From NCBI RefSeq assembly GCF_023276655.1, contig NZ_JALGRK010000002.1, forward strand, positions 62,001-126,000: 64,000 nt of DNA. Direction: 5' to 3'. The notes beneath the pieces were generated by a model. It had not been told where the DNA came from. It did not search any database and was given only the letters and a program-made list of their open reading frames with translations. Positions 46,763-57,500 of the stretch are shown in pieces. The translations under genes were made by a program, and so were the position numbers. Numbering within the stretch: the first letter of the stretch is position 1; each line of letters begins with the position of its first letter. Source of the DNA: Olsenella intestinalis. GTDB lineage: Bacteria > Actinomycetota > Coriobacteriia > Coriobacteriales > Atopobiaceae.

Positions 46763-49700
46763 ATGATCGTGAGGCGCATCAGACGCAGCAAGATCGCGGC
46801 GGCGTTCCTCTCCACCGTGCTCGTGGCTAGCCTGTGGCCGGCCGCGCCCACACCCGCAGGAACCACCTCGAACCCCGTGGTGGTGCGCGACACCATGCTG
46901 TCCTCCACGGCCGAGGGCGACACGGAGGCTCCTGCGTCCGCAACGCCCACCCAGGAGCTGGGCGAGAAGAGCACGCCCTCGGCAGACGGCGCATCGCAGC
47001 CCGCAGCCTCCGGCGAGCCCGCAGCCTCCGGTTCCTCGCCTTCCGCAACCGAGGCGCAGCAGCCGGCCCCCGCCGCGAGCGAGGCCGAGTCCGCACCCGC
47101 CGCGCAGGAGGACGATGAGTGGCATGACCCCACCGTCTTCGAGGACGACGTGTCCGACGAGCCGCTCGGCCCTGAGGATCCCACCGAGTTCCAGGACTGG
47201 CTCAACAACGTCGGCTTCGGCCTGGGCGTGCAGTCGAGCGCGCTTAACCCCGGCGAGACCGTCGACCTCGAGCGCGCGGGCACTACGGTCTGGAACTCGT
47301 CCGCCGCGGGAACCGAGAACACCATCCAGCTGAAGGACAAGGGCCTCTACACGCTCGTCGCCGAGGGCGGCCGCGGCGGAGGCAACTCCTGGACCGGCGG
47401 CGGCTACGGCGGCCGCACGAAGGCCGTCACCCCGCTTGACGCGCAGACCCTCTACGCGGTTACCGGCGGCGCGGGCGTCACGGGCCGCGCCGGCGAAGGC
47501 AAGGCCGGCTCCACCATCGGAGGCGCGAACGGCGGCGGCGACGGCGGCAACGGCCGCTACCGCAAGGGCCACGGCATCTGCTCGGCCGGCGGCTCGGGCG
47601 GCGGCGCGAGTCACATCGCGACCGCCGGCGGAACCCTCGCCGAGGTCCTCTCCGGCGGCGACTCCGACGTGCTCGTCGTCGCGGGCGGCGGCGGAGGTGC
47701 GGGCTGGAAGTACGGCGGCGGAGCCGGCGGCGGTGTCGCAGGCGGCAGGGGCACCAAGTACAACGGCGGCCATCCCGCCGGCGGCTCCCAGACCGGCGGC
47801 TACCAGATGGGACAGGGCCAGACCGGCGCCGGCGGCGTCTACAACGCCTCCTACTCGGCCGAGGGCCGCGGCGGCGGTGGCGGCGGCTACTGGGGCGGAT
47901 GCGCCGCGACCAACACCTCCGGCAAGTCCAACTCCTCTGGCGCGGGAGGCTCCGGCTTCCTGAGCCCCACGCTCATCCAGGGTGACAAGGCCGGCGACGG
48001 CTCGACCGTCACCTACGACGGAGAGGTCGTCGCGCGCATGGCCAACGGCCAGAACTCCGGCGGCGGGCGCATCTCCATCGAGTACACCGCGAGCGTGGTG
48101 ACCCTCTTCGACAACGCCGAGGGCACGGGCGAGAAGAGCGAGCTCTTCTCGGCACCGAAGGAGGACACCTACTACAAGTCGTACTCGGCCGACGGGCTGG
48201 GTGAGGCGATCACCCACGTCGACAAGCTCGAGCCGCCTACGGGTGCGATCTTCCTCGGCTACTACGCGAAGAACGACTCGGGCAAGCTGGCCCGCCGCTG
48301 CATCGACTCTGACGGCAAGATTCTGGCGGGGCTCTACGAGCTCGGCTCGGTCGACCTCTACGCGGGCTTCGGCGTGGCCGAGGTCAGCATCGCCGACGCC
48401 GACGGCAACGTGAGCCAGACCACGCCCTACCTCAGCGTCGACGAGGCCTTCGCGGCCGCCAAGGAGGAGGCCGGCAAGGTCAGGGAGGCCGGCTCGACCG
48501 ACATCGTGCGCCTCGAGCTTCTGACCGACTGCGTGGGCGAGCTCGCCATGAAGGGCGACATCACGGTCGACTACAAGCTCACGACCATCGCGAGCGGCCA
48601 CACGATCGATGCGACCGACCACACCTTCACGGTGGCCGAGGGCGCCGAGGTGAGCGCCTCCGGGTCGTCCACCAACCCCTTCGCGCTGTCGCTTGCGGGC
48701 GGCTCGCTCTCCGTCACGGGCGGCTCGGTCTCGGCCACCACGGGAAGCGCCGTCGTTGTCAGCGACACCCAGGTCACCATGAGCGGCGGCACACTCTCGG
48801 CGCGCACCGCGTCGAGCAACACCGTCAGCGCGCTCTCGCTCTCGGGCGCGTCGCCGCTTGCCATGAGCGGCGGCACCATCTCGACGACCAACGCCGACGG
48901 CGCCACGAGCTACGCCATCTTGCAGAACGCGGACGCCAGGGGTGACATCTCCGTCACCGGGCAGGCCGCGGTCCGTATCGAGGGTAGCTCAACCGGCACC
49001 ATCTACGCGATCGGCGGTGACGGAATCGGAGCGATCCGCGTCGCCGACAAGGCGCAGGTCACGGCAACCTCGACCGGCCAGTCGGCGCGCTCGGTCGCCG
49101 TGGTCGCCAACAACGGCATCACCGTCGAGGCCGCGGGAGGCATGACCGACCAGTTCGCGTGCGCGGTCAAGGCCACGGGAGGAACCGAGGCGCTCGCCCT
49201 TCTCGTCAATGCGGGCACCACGACCATCCGCGGCGCCGCCACGGTCACGGCGTCGGGCGCCACCACCAACCAGGGCGTCAGGTTCGCCGACGAGGCCGGA
49301 AACGCGACGATCGAGCCCGTCATCTACATCTTCACGCTCGCCACGGGAACCACCCCGGTCGGCGTGAGCCCCGCCGAGTACGAGGCGTGGACGGATCGCA
49401 CGACCGGCTGGGTGCCGCAAAGCGAGTTCGCCTATGCCTTCTCGCAGAGCAAGGTCCCCACGGTAGGCGCCCTGGGCGGCACCGAGAACCAGGGCATCAC
49501 GAACGAGTCTGCGTCCTGCAAGGTCCACGTCGACGGCTCGCGCTACGGCGTCACGACCACCGTGCTCGGAAGCGAGCAGACCGTCTACCAGTACGCGCAG
49601 CCCTTCGTCTGCGGTGAGGTCGCCTGGGCGGGGGAGGAGTCCCTCGCGGGCGACAAGTTCGACCTTCGCGGCGGGTACTACAACCACTCGCTTTTGGGCG

Positions 49701-52700
49701 ACTGGCACAAGGATCAGAAGATGGACTATTGGTCGCCCTCGCTGCAGGACCTCTCGGTGCTGCCCGAGACCAAGACTCAGGACGGCGTCGCCTACAACTG
49801 GCTCGTGACGCTCTCCGAGGCGAACGTCCTCGTGTCGATCTTCAAGGCGGACGGCTCCTACGTGAAGATGGGCGAGTTCTACTGGCGTGACGTCCCCACC
49901 ACGGCCGAGTCGGCGATGGCGTCGTACTCGAGCGCGGCCCTCGGCATGCTCGGTGCCTCGCGCCTCGAGATCACGCTGCTCAAGGACGTCAACCTCAACA
50001 ACTACATCGACGGCTGGATCAAGGCGCAGTACCCCGAGCCGCCCGCCACCGTCGAGCCCAACCATATCCGCCCGTTCGCCTTCACGCGCCAGACCGACAT
50101 GGTCATCGACCTCAATGGCAAGACGCTCGAGGCGGACTTCGACATCATCGCGAACTGCAAGCTCGTCGTGAACGACGGCGACAACACCAATCCCGAGGAT
50201 GACCAGGTCAGAGGTCGTCTCCTCGGCACCCTGCCTAACAAGGCGGCAATCGCGTCATTCGATGTGCTCAAGACGTTCCTTCACCTACCCGCCGAGTACA
50301 CGGCCGGCAGCATCTCCATCCATGGCGGCACGTACGGACAGCTAAGCTCCAAGCGACCCATCCCCGGATATGCGGACAAGTTCGTGGAGACGACGCTTCC
50401 CGAGCAGTACCGCCTTCCGTACGCGAACGTCCTCCCCGGCTACAACAAGGACGCCGCCCAGCCCCTCAACCTCTACCCCTACGTTCCCTACGAGCAGCTC
50501 TTCGCCTACAGCGATCACGTTCAGGCCCCCTACACGGGCCTGCGCACCGTCTTCGGCAGCGGCGTGGCAACCGTTGCCTTCCAGGGGGATTCCGGCGAGA
50601 CCGAGCTCATCTTCCCGACGGCCGACGAGGCCTTCGCCGCAGCGCGTGCAAACGCCGAGAAGAGCGACCTCCGCCTGTCGCTCATCCGGGACGCGCCGCT
50701 CTCGAATGACTCTACGATCGACTTTGGCCTGACGACCCAGATGAACGGCCACGCCATCGTCTCGACGTCGGACTCGGCGCCCACGATCCACGTCTCCGAC
50801 GGCGCCAGCATCGTCGGCGGCGAGACCACCAAAACCTACCTCGTGAACGACGACGCCGGCGACGAGCAGTACGCACTCGCCACCAAGGGCGTCAACGTGG
50901 ACGTCACCGGCGGCAGCGTCAGCGTCACGAACGCCAAGACCTACACGACCGACAAGACTTACGCGCGCGGCACCGACGCGGCGGCCCTCTACGTGACCGG
51001 CGGAAACGTCACCGTCTCGGGCGGCTCGCTCAGCGCGACGTCGCGCCAGCCCCTCGAGGACGCCTCCCTCAAGGAGACCGCCAACCACGCCGCGGGCATC
51101 TGGCTCGCGGGCGGCGCGGGCGACGTCGTCGTGAGCGGCGGCACCATCAACGCGAGCGCCCCGCGCGCGGACGCCGTCTTCCTCGCCGACGCGGCCGCCG
51201 GCTCGGTCTCCGTCAGCGGGGGCGAGCTCGCGGCCGGCCACGTCGATGGCGCCACGGCCGCGCCCGTCTTCGCGCGCGCCGTCTCCACGGCGGCTCAGGC
51301 CGTCACCCTCACGGGCGGCACCCTCACCGCAACCAGTCCCGCCGACGCCTACGGCGTGCACGTCCGCCCGAGCGCCTCCGGCACGGGCGCGCCCGTCGTC
51401 GCCGGGGGCACGCGCATCACGGCCACGGGCAGGAACGCCTACGGAATCGAGTGCGACGCCCAGGGCACGCAGGTCCGTGTCGAGGGCGCGACCATCTCGG
51501 CCACCACGGGCGCCAGCTCGGGCTACGAGGCCATCGGCGTCTACGGCGCCCGCGGCTGCAACGTCACGGTCGCCGCCGGCACGCTCTCGGTCAGCTCTAA
51601 CGTCGCGCCCGACGCCCGCAAGAACTACAACACCGTCGGCGTCCAGTCGCTCGGCTCGGCGCACGTGTCCGGCGCCACCACAATCGCGGTGCTCGACCGC
51701 GGCACGGGCGACGTCTGCGGCGTCTACGCCAAGGGCGATGCGGCCGACGAGGCGAACCCCCTCTCGTCGCTCGACGTCGACGGCTCCGGCGGCCTGAAGC
51801 TCGCGGCCACGGCCACCAACGGCTTCGCGGCCGGCGTCAACCTCGACTACGGCTCGGCCCTCACGGCCCGTAATGCCGCCGTCGAGGCGACCTCCTTCTT
51901 CGGCCACAGCGACGGCGCCTGCGTCTTCGGCTTCGGCGACGCCACCTTCGACTCCTGCGAGATCACCTCCAAGGCAACGGGAGGCTCGACCTCCGTCGTG
52001 GAGGACGGCGACGAGCACCGCTATGCGGCCTCCGGCGTCTTCAACGAGGGCTCGGGCATCGTCGAGATCCGCGACACCGAGGTCAAGGCCAACGTCTCGG
52101 CCATCGACGGCCTGACCAACGCCGCACCCATCGCCTACGGCGTCCTGAGCAACTCCACGGGCACGACCGTCGTCTGCGGCTCGAGCAACGTCTCGGCCAA
52201 CTCCGTCGGCTCTCCCGAGGAGGGCTTCGTCGCCTACGGCCTCTACAACGAGGGCGCCGGCGCCATGGAGATCCTGCGCGCCAACGACGACGCGTCCGCC
52301 GGGCAGGAGGCCATCGCGCCGATCCCGCACGTGGGCGCCTACACCGGCGACGCGCGCTCCCTCACGGGCGCCAGCGACGGAGAGGCTCCTCTCGTCCGGG
52401 CGCTCCGGGTCGCAAGCGAGCTGGGCATGCCCGCTCCGACTCGTGCCGAGAAGAGCGCGGCGGACCGGCTCCGCACCGCCTCGGGCGGCCAGTTCGCCAC
52501 GCCCGAGGCCACCGTCAACGGGCCGGCGCTCGGCCAGCGCGGCGCCACGGGCGGCACCATCCAGGTCGACCAGGGCTACTACAGCTCCAACCCCAGGCCC
52601 TTCACGGTCCCCAACTACTACACGACCGACTCCGACGAGGACCCGACTCGCGAGTACCTGCCCTACATGGTCGTGCCGGCCATCACGGGCGTCGCCGAGG

Positions 52701-54220
52701 CCGAGCCCCTCACCTACACCGGCGAGCCGCAGGTCGCCGACGTCACGACCAAGGTCACCTCGCCTGCGGGCGTGCCGGGCACCTTCGTCTACTCGCTCGA
52801 GCCCGACGGCACCTACAGCGAGCAGTTCCCGAGCTTCACCGACGCCGGGCAGGACACCGTCTACTACAAGATCCTTGCGGACGGCTACGCCTTCGTGAGC
52901 GGCGACGATGACCACGCGAGCCTCACGGTCAACGTCGAGAAGGCGCCCGTGGAGGACGCCTACGCTGGCTGGTGGCCCGAGCGCGGCATGACCGACGCGT
53001 ACGTGACCTTTGGCCAGTCCGCGACGCTGAGCCTCGAGTCGCTCGTCATGGAGGGCGGCGAGCTGGAGCTCGACAGCACGGCGTCGCTCGTGTGGCCGGC
53101 GGGCCCGCTCGCAGAGGAGGCCGACGTCAACGAGGACTACGGCCTCGAGTTCCGCCTCCACGACGACGAGTCCCTCGGCGGCCAGGCCTTCGAGGTCCCG
53201 GTGCGCGTCACGGGCATGGCCAACCACGCCGACTACACCATCCACGTGCGCATCGCCGTGGCGCCCTTCACCTACCAGGTGGCCTACCACGAGGGCGAGA
53301 AGAGCCTCGCCACGTCGCCCATGAACGTGATGGAGTCCGCGCAGCTCACGGCCGCCTCCCAGATCGAGGGGCTGGCGCGCCCGGGCTGGACCTTCGTGGG
53401 CTGGGCCACGTCGCCCACCTCGACCGACGTCGCCTACGCCGACGCGGCCACGGTGGAGAACCTCACGTACGAGCACGGCGCGACCGTGGGCCTCTATGCC
53501 GTGTGGGAGCGCCCGATCGAGTTCGTCTCGTACGCGCAGCAGGCGTCGCAGGAGGCCTCGCAGCAGGCGTCTGCGTCCGGCGCCGCGCTGTCGACCCTGT
53601 CGGCCCAGGCCGAGGGCGCTCCTGCGACCGAGGTCGTCCAGCGCGTCAACGGAAGCGCGCTCTCCTCCGTCACGGCGCCCGACGCCGAGCTTCCCGCCGC
53701 GGATCGCGGCTGGTCGCACGTCGGCTGGACCTCCGCGACGGCAGCGGACGCCGCGGTCGAGCACGCGGCCGGCGACACGTTCGCCCCTGCGGCCGACGGC
53801 CCCACCACCTTCTTCGCGCGCTACGAGCGCACGGCGACCATCACCTACGACGGCGGTGGCGCGACGGCGGGGGAGACCGCCCCCACCACGCAGGCGCAGC
53901 AGGCCAGCGCGGCCGAGGGAGGCGTCCTCACGACGCCGGCGTTCACGCTCGCCGAGAACGGCTTCGAACGCGACGGCTATGCGTTCGACGGCTGGGACCT
54001 CGGTGCTGCCGGCACCACCTACGCCACGTGGAAGCCCGCCGTCGACGAGGCGCCCGAGCACGTGGCGACGGCGCGGTGGAGGGACGGCTCGGGCAGGCTG
54101 GCGCCGACGGCAGCCACGGGCGACCCGCTCGCACGGCTCCCGATCGTACTCGCGTCCGTCGTGGCGCTCGCCGCGGCGGCGATCGTCGCGTCGCGCGCCA
54201 TCAGGCGTCGCAGGGCGTAG
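46763..54220 (+). CDS. Giant surface protein, ALK-like glycine-rich domain family, member 1
   Basis: 2485 residues. The signal peptide IAAAFLSTVLVASLWPAAP shares its VA-LWP pattern with the next two genes. A Ser/Ala/Pro/Glu linker covers about 33-120. The glycine-rich domain spans about 170-450 (GLYTLVAEGGRGGG, GGASHIAT, VLVVAGGGGGAGW, GGGGYWGG, GGSGFL), a pattern I associate with the Gly_rich/ALK-LTK extracellular fold. Beta-helix-like stretches follow (VTMSGGTLSA, VTVSGGSLSA) at about 610-860 and 1310-1950. InlB-B repeats lie near 2170-2440. The end is AATGDP (2450-2455), a hydrophobic helix and RRRR, a divergent sorting-type tail. The start has an AAGGCGAGG stretch just upstream. Confidence 0.87.
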   Translation: MIVRRIRRSKIAAAFLSTVLVASLWPAAPTPAGTTSNPVVVRDTMLSSTAEGDTEAPASATPTQELGEKSTPSADGASQPAASGEPAASGSSPSATEAQQPAPAASEAESAPAAQEDDEWHDPTVFEDDVSDEPLGPEDPTEFQDWLNNVGFGLGVQSSALNPGETVDLERAGTTVWNSSAAGTENTIQLKDKGLYTLVAEGGRGGGNSWTGGGYGGRTKAVTPLDAQTLYAVTGGAGVTGRAGEGKAGSTIGGANGGGDGGNGRYRKGHGICSAGGSGGGASHIATAGGTLAEVLSGGDSDVLVVAGGGGGAGWKYGGGAGGGVAGGRGTKYNGGHPAGGSQTGGYQMGQGQTGAGGVYNASYSAEGRGGGGGGYWGGCAATNTSGKSNSSGAGGSGFLSPTLIQGDKAGDGSTVTYDGEVVARMANGQNSGGGRISIEYTASVVTLFDNAEGTGEKSELFSAPKEDTYYKSYSADGLGEAITHVDKLEPPTGAIFLGYYAKNDSGKLARRCIDSDGKILAGLYELGSVDLYAGFGVAEVSIADADGNVSQTTPYLSVDEAFAAAKEEAGKVREAGSTDIVRLELLTDCVGELAMKGDITVDYKLTTIASGHTIDATDHTFTVAEGAEVSASGSSTNPFALSLAGGSLSVTGGSVSATTGSAVVVSDTQVTMSGGTLSARTASSNTVSALSLSGASPLAMSGGTISTTNADGATSYAILQNADARGDISVTGQAAVRIEGSSTGTIYAIGGDGIGAIRVADKAQVTATSTGQSARSVAVVANNGITVEAAGGMTDQFACAVKATGGTEALALLVNAGTTTIRGAATVTASGATTNQGVRFADEAGNATIEPVIYIFTLATGTTPVGVSPAEYEAWTDRTTGWVPQSEFAYAFSQSKVPTVGALGGTENQGITNESASCKVHVDGSRYGVTTTVLGSEQTVYQYAQPFVCGEVAWAGEESLAGDKFDLRGGYYNHSLLGDWHKDQKMDYWSPSLQDLSVLPETKTQDGVAYNWLVTLSEANVLVSIFKADGSYVKMGEFYWRDVPTTAESAMASYSSAALGMLGASRLEITLLKDVNLNNYIDGWIKAQYPEPPATVEPNHIRPFAFTRQTDMVIDLNGKTLEADFDIIANCKLVVNDGDNTNPEDDQVRGRLLGTLPNKAAIASFDVLKTFLHLPAEYTAGSISIHGGTYGQLSSKRPIPGYADKFVETTLPEQYRLPYANVLPGYNKDAAQPLNLYPYVPYEQLFAYSDHVQAPYTGLRTVFGSGVATVAFQGDSGETELIFPTADEAFAAARANAEKSDLRLSLIRDAPLSNDSTIDFGLTTQMNGHAIVSTSDSAPTIHVSDGASIVGGETTKTYLVNDDAGDEQYALATKGVNVDVTGGSVSVTNAKTYTTDKTYARGTDAAALYVTGGNVTVSGGSLSATSRQPLEDASLKETANHAAGIWLAGGAGDVVVSGGTINASAPRADAVFLADAAAGSVSVSGGELAAGHVDGATAAPVFARAVSTAAQAVTLTGGTLTATSPADAYGVHVRPSASGTGAPVVAGGTRITATGRNAYGIECDAQGTQVRVEGATISATTGASSGYEAIGVYGARGCNVTVAAGTLSVSSNVAPDARKNYNTVGVQSLGSAHVSGATTIAVLDRGTGDVCGVYAKGDAADEANPLSSLDVDGSGGLKLAATATNGFAAGVNLDYGSALTARNAAVEATSFFGHSDGACVFGFGDATFDSCEITSKATGGSTSVVEDGDEHRYAASGVFNEGSGIVEIRDTEVKANVSAIDGLTNAAPIAYGVLSNSTGTTVVCGSSNVSANSVGSPEEGFVAYGLYNEGAGAMEILRANDDASAGQEAIAPIPHVGAYTGDARSLTGASDGEAPLVRALRVASELGMPAPTRAEKSAADRLRTASGGQFATPEATVNGPALGQRGATGGTIQVDQGYYSSNPRPFTVPNYYTTDSDEDPTREYLPYMVVPAITGVAEAEPLTYTGEPQVADVTTKVTSPAGVPGTFVYSLEPDGTYSEQFPSFTDAGQDTVYYKILADGYAFVSGDDDHASLTVNVEKAPVEDAYAGWWPERGMTDAYVTFGQSATLSLESLVMEGGELELDSTASLVWPAGPLAEEADVNEDYGLEFRLHDDESLGGQAFEVPVRVTGMANHADYTIHVRIAVAPFTYQVAYHEGEKSLATSPMNVMESAQLTAASQIEGLARPGWTFVGWATSPTSTDVAYADAATVENLTYEHGATVGLYAVWERPIEFVSYAQQASQEASQQASASGAALSTLSAQAEGAPATEVVQRVNGSALSSVTAPDAELPAADRGWSHVGWTSATAADAAVEHAAGDTFAPAADGPTTFFARYERTATITYDGGGATAGETAPTTQAQQASAAEGGVLTTPAFTLAENGFERDGYAFDGWDLGAAGTTYATWKPAVDEAPEHVATARWRDGSGRLAPTAATGDPLARLPIVLASVVALAAAAIVASRAIRRRRA
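48131..48150. repeat. Inverted pair of the dispersed 9-bp word
   Basis: GAGAAGAGC at 48131-48139 and its reverse complement at 48142-48150, separated by two bases, form a 9-bp-arm inverted repeat. It is inside the coding frame, where it reads Glu-Lys-Ser-Glu-Leu-Phe-Ser. Confidence 0.85.
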
Positions 54221-54245
54221 CGCACCCTCGCATACGAATCGCGTC

Positions 54246-54280
54246 GGCGGTCGCGGCCCCAGGGTCGCGACCGCCCTTCT
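54246..54280 (+). terminator. Terminator after glycine-rich surface gene 1
   Basis: A perfect 10-bp stem GGCGGTCGCG/CGCGACCGCC with a 10-nt loop, followed by CTTCT. Confidence 0.7.
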
Positions 54281-54459
54281 ATGACGGGCGGGCGCGGGGC
54301 GCGAGGGTACGCTCCTCTCGTCCGCGACGCCCCGCGACGCCCCGCGCGCATCCGCATGGCGGCCCATGCCAAATGTGACCTCCGTTGCCGCCTATTTGCG
54401 ACCGTCCTCCGATTGACGTGGTGCCACCAGCATAAAGTGTGGTAGCGGTCACGTACGAT

Positions 54460-54469
54460 TAACTAGTTA
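54460..54469. promoter_or_regulatory. 10-bp palindrome in the leader of glycine-rich surface gene 2
   Basis: TAACTAGTTA, a perfect palindrome in an AT-rich island 34 bp before the start codon; a possible operator. TTGACG at 54414-54419 upstream may be a -35, but the spacing to any -10 is unclear. Confidence 0.25.
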
Positions 54470-54502
54470 TGAGATGTCTCGTGAGGAAAGCGCAGGTACA
54501 CC

Positions 54503-57500
54503 ATGAGACGTGATGCGAAGCTCAACAAGGTCCTGGCCGTGTTCTTCTCGGTCACGCTGGTCGCGGGTCTCTGGCCCGCGCCCGCCACGCCGGCGAGGGC
54601 CGAGGCGAACCCCGCCGAGCAGGCGGGCGTCGCGAGCGACGAGGGTACCCCCCAGGACGCGGCCCCCGCGGCCGATGCCGCCGGCGCCGCGGCCGATCCC
54701 GAGCCGGCGACCCCGGCAGAGGCCGACCCCGCCGCACCGTCGGACGCGACGCCCGACGGAGACGCAGCCTCGTCGTCAGGCTCCGCGGAGGCTCCCGCCG
54801 AGGGCCAGGACACCGAGAAGAGCGACGCCGCAGGCGCGACGCCCGACCAGGGCGCGACCGACGCGGCGCAGCAGGGCACCACGCCCGCGGCCGCGCCCTC
54901 CGAGGACGGCCAGGGATCCGACGCGGACGCGAAGCCCGCCGACGCGACCCCTGCGGCCGACGACAAGGCCGCGTCCGACGAGAAGGCAGACGACAAGGCC
55001 GACGACGCCAAGGGCTATCCCTCGCTCGACGCGCGCCTGCACGCCGGCAACGGCGTGACCGTGGTCGTGAGCGCGCCCGAGGGCGCTTTCCCCGAGGGTA
55101 CGCAGGCCTCGGTCGGCGCCGCCGACGCGGCGCGCGTCATGGCGGCCGCGGCCCAGATGACCGGCGGCAAGACGCTTGCGGCGGTCGCCGTGGACATCAC
55201 CTTCACGTACGACGGCAAGGTCGTCGAGCCGCGCGGCGGACGCGCGGTCACGGTACGCCTCCTGCTCTCCGAGTCGCTTGACGGCCCCTCAGACTACGAG
55301 GGCATCGACGCCCTCGACTTCTTCGGTCAGGAGGCGGCTGCGGCCGACACGGGCGAGCAGTACGTCGTGGTCCACATCCCCGCGGCCGGCGCCCCCGAGC
55401 GCGTCAGCGCCACGACGGCCACGGACCTCGGCGCCGAGTTCGAGGCCACGAGCTTCTCCACCTACGGCCTCGCGGCCGTCGGCCCCAACGACGAGCCTGG
55501 CGTCCAGCTCTCGACCCAGGCAACGTATGACATCGCCGTGGACGGCACGGTCAACAGCGTCTCGCGCGAGGGCACGTCCGTCTGGAGCTCCGGGGCCGCA
55601 GGCACGCAGTTCACGGTCAGCACCAGCGACGACTATGGCCTCTGGCGCTTCGCCGTGAGTGGCGGGCGCGGCGGCGGTTCTTCTGCAGCGGGTGGCGGCT
55701 ACGGCGGCGTCACCACCGTCGTCCAGCCGTACGGCGAGGCGAACACCTTCTACGTCGTCACGGGCGGCCAGGGCGTCACAGGTCGCAATGGTGGCAGCAA
55801 CGGTGCGACCACCGGCGCCGCGAACGGCGGCGGTGGCGGCGGCAACGGCAGGTGGCGTGGCAACGTGGGCAACTGCTCCGCGGGTGGCTCGGGCGGCGGC
55901 GCGAGCCACATCGCCCTGTCGCAGGGCGCCCTCAAGGACGTCGGCGCGGGCGACATCATGCTCGTCGCCGGCGGTGGCGGCGGCGCCGGCTGGAACAAGG
56001 GCGGTGGCTCCGGCGGTGGTGTCAACGGCGGCAACGGCGGAGTCTACAGCGGCTCCGTCCCCGGCGGCACCCAGACCACGGGCTATCAGATGGGCCAGGG
56101 CCAGGACGGCATCGGTGGCACCTACAACGTGCAGCGCGGATCCGAGGGCAAGGGCGGCGGTGGCGGCGGCTACTGGGGTGGCACGGCCCGCACCTACGGC
56201 GGCCGCAACTCCAACGCCGCGGGCGCTGGCGGCTCCGGCTTCCTCAACGGCTCCTTCGTGCACGGCGACAGGTCCTCGGACGGCGGCACCGTCGTCCTCG
56301 ACGGCGTCACCATCGCCCGCACGGCCAATGGCGGAAACTCCGGCGCGGGCACGGCCTCGGTCGAGTACCTCGCCAGCATCGTGAAGCTCGACAAGCAGGA
56401 CGCCACCGAGCAGGGCACCGAGAACGTCTACGCCGCCCCGAAGGCTGCCGACTACTACCTGTCCTACTCGGTCGACGGCCTTGCCAACAAGTCCGACAAG
56501 ATCCAGATTCCCACGCGCACCGGCTACACCTTCGAGGGCTACTACACCGAGAAGGGCTTCGACATCTGGACCGACCACCACGACGGGACCCAGTACATCG
56601 CGGCCGACGGTACCATCTCGGCCGAGCTCTACAAGCAGGGCTCGCTCACGCTCTACGCGCACATGGTCCCCATCTGGGCTACGGTGACGCTCAACCCCGG
56701 TGACACGAGCGCCGCGGGCACGACCGCGGTCTACGAGCGCTACGAGCAGGGCATCTACAACGTGAAGAGCTCCTCTCCCACGCAGATCTTCACCATCACC
56801 ATCCCGGAGCGCAACTGCGACATCACCTACGACGCCGCGGAGGGCTCCACGACGCGCACGTCCGAGAAGATCAGTCAGACCTTCCGCGGCTACTATGACG
56901 GCGAAACCCAGCTCATCGATGGCAATGGCGTCATCCTCGAGTCCTTTGGCTTCGACCGCTTCCTCACGGACGTGACGCTCGAGGCGCAGTGGCAGACCGC
57001 CAGCACCGCGCTTCCCAGCGCCACGCGCGACGGCTACACCTTCGACGGCTGGTATGACACGGACGACGGGACGCGCGTGGGCGGTGCGAACGACACGTAC
57101 ACGCCCACCAAGCCCGCGGCGAACCTCGAGGCGCGCTGGACGCCCATCGTCTACACGGTGACACTCGACGGCCAGGGTGCCACGGGCCCCGAGGGACGCA
57201 CGACGCAGGTCTTCGAGAAGTACAACACCGGCGTCTACGCCGATGCCGAGTGCACGACCCCCGCGAACACGATCGTGCCCCCCGAGCGCACGTATAGGGT
57301 CACCTACGACCTCACGAACGGCGGCACGATGCCGGCTGGGCACTCTGCCACGTACGACGACGTCTCCTACACCTTCGACGGCTACTACACGCCGCAGGGC
57401 GGCTCGACCAAGATGTTCGATGCGTCTGGCCAGCGCCAGGAGGCCTTCACCAACACGTTCTTCCGCGAGAACCGCACGCTCAACGCGCACTGGACGGAGA

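Noticed and set aside
55650-56350. Dense short repeats in the glycine-rich domains, considered as a CRISPR or satellite array
   Set aside because: The repeats are GGC/GGT glycine codons within an open frame, with irregular spacing and no unique spacers.
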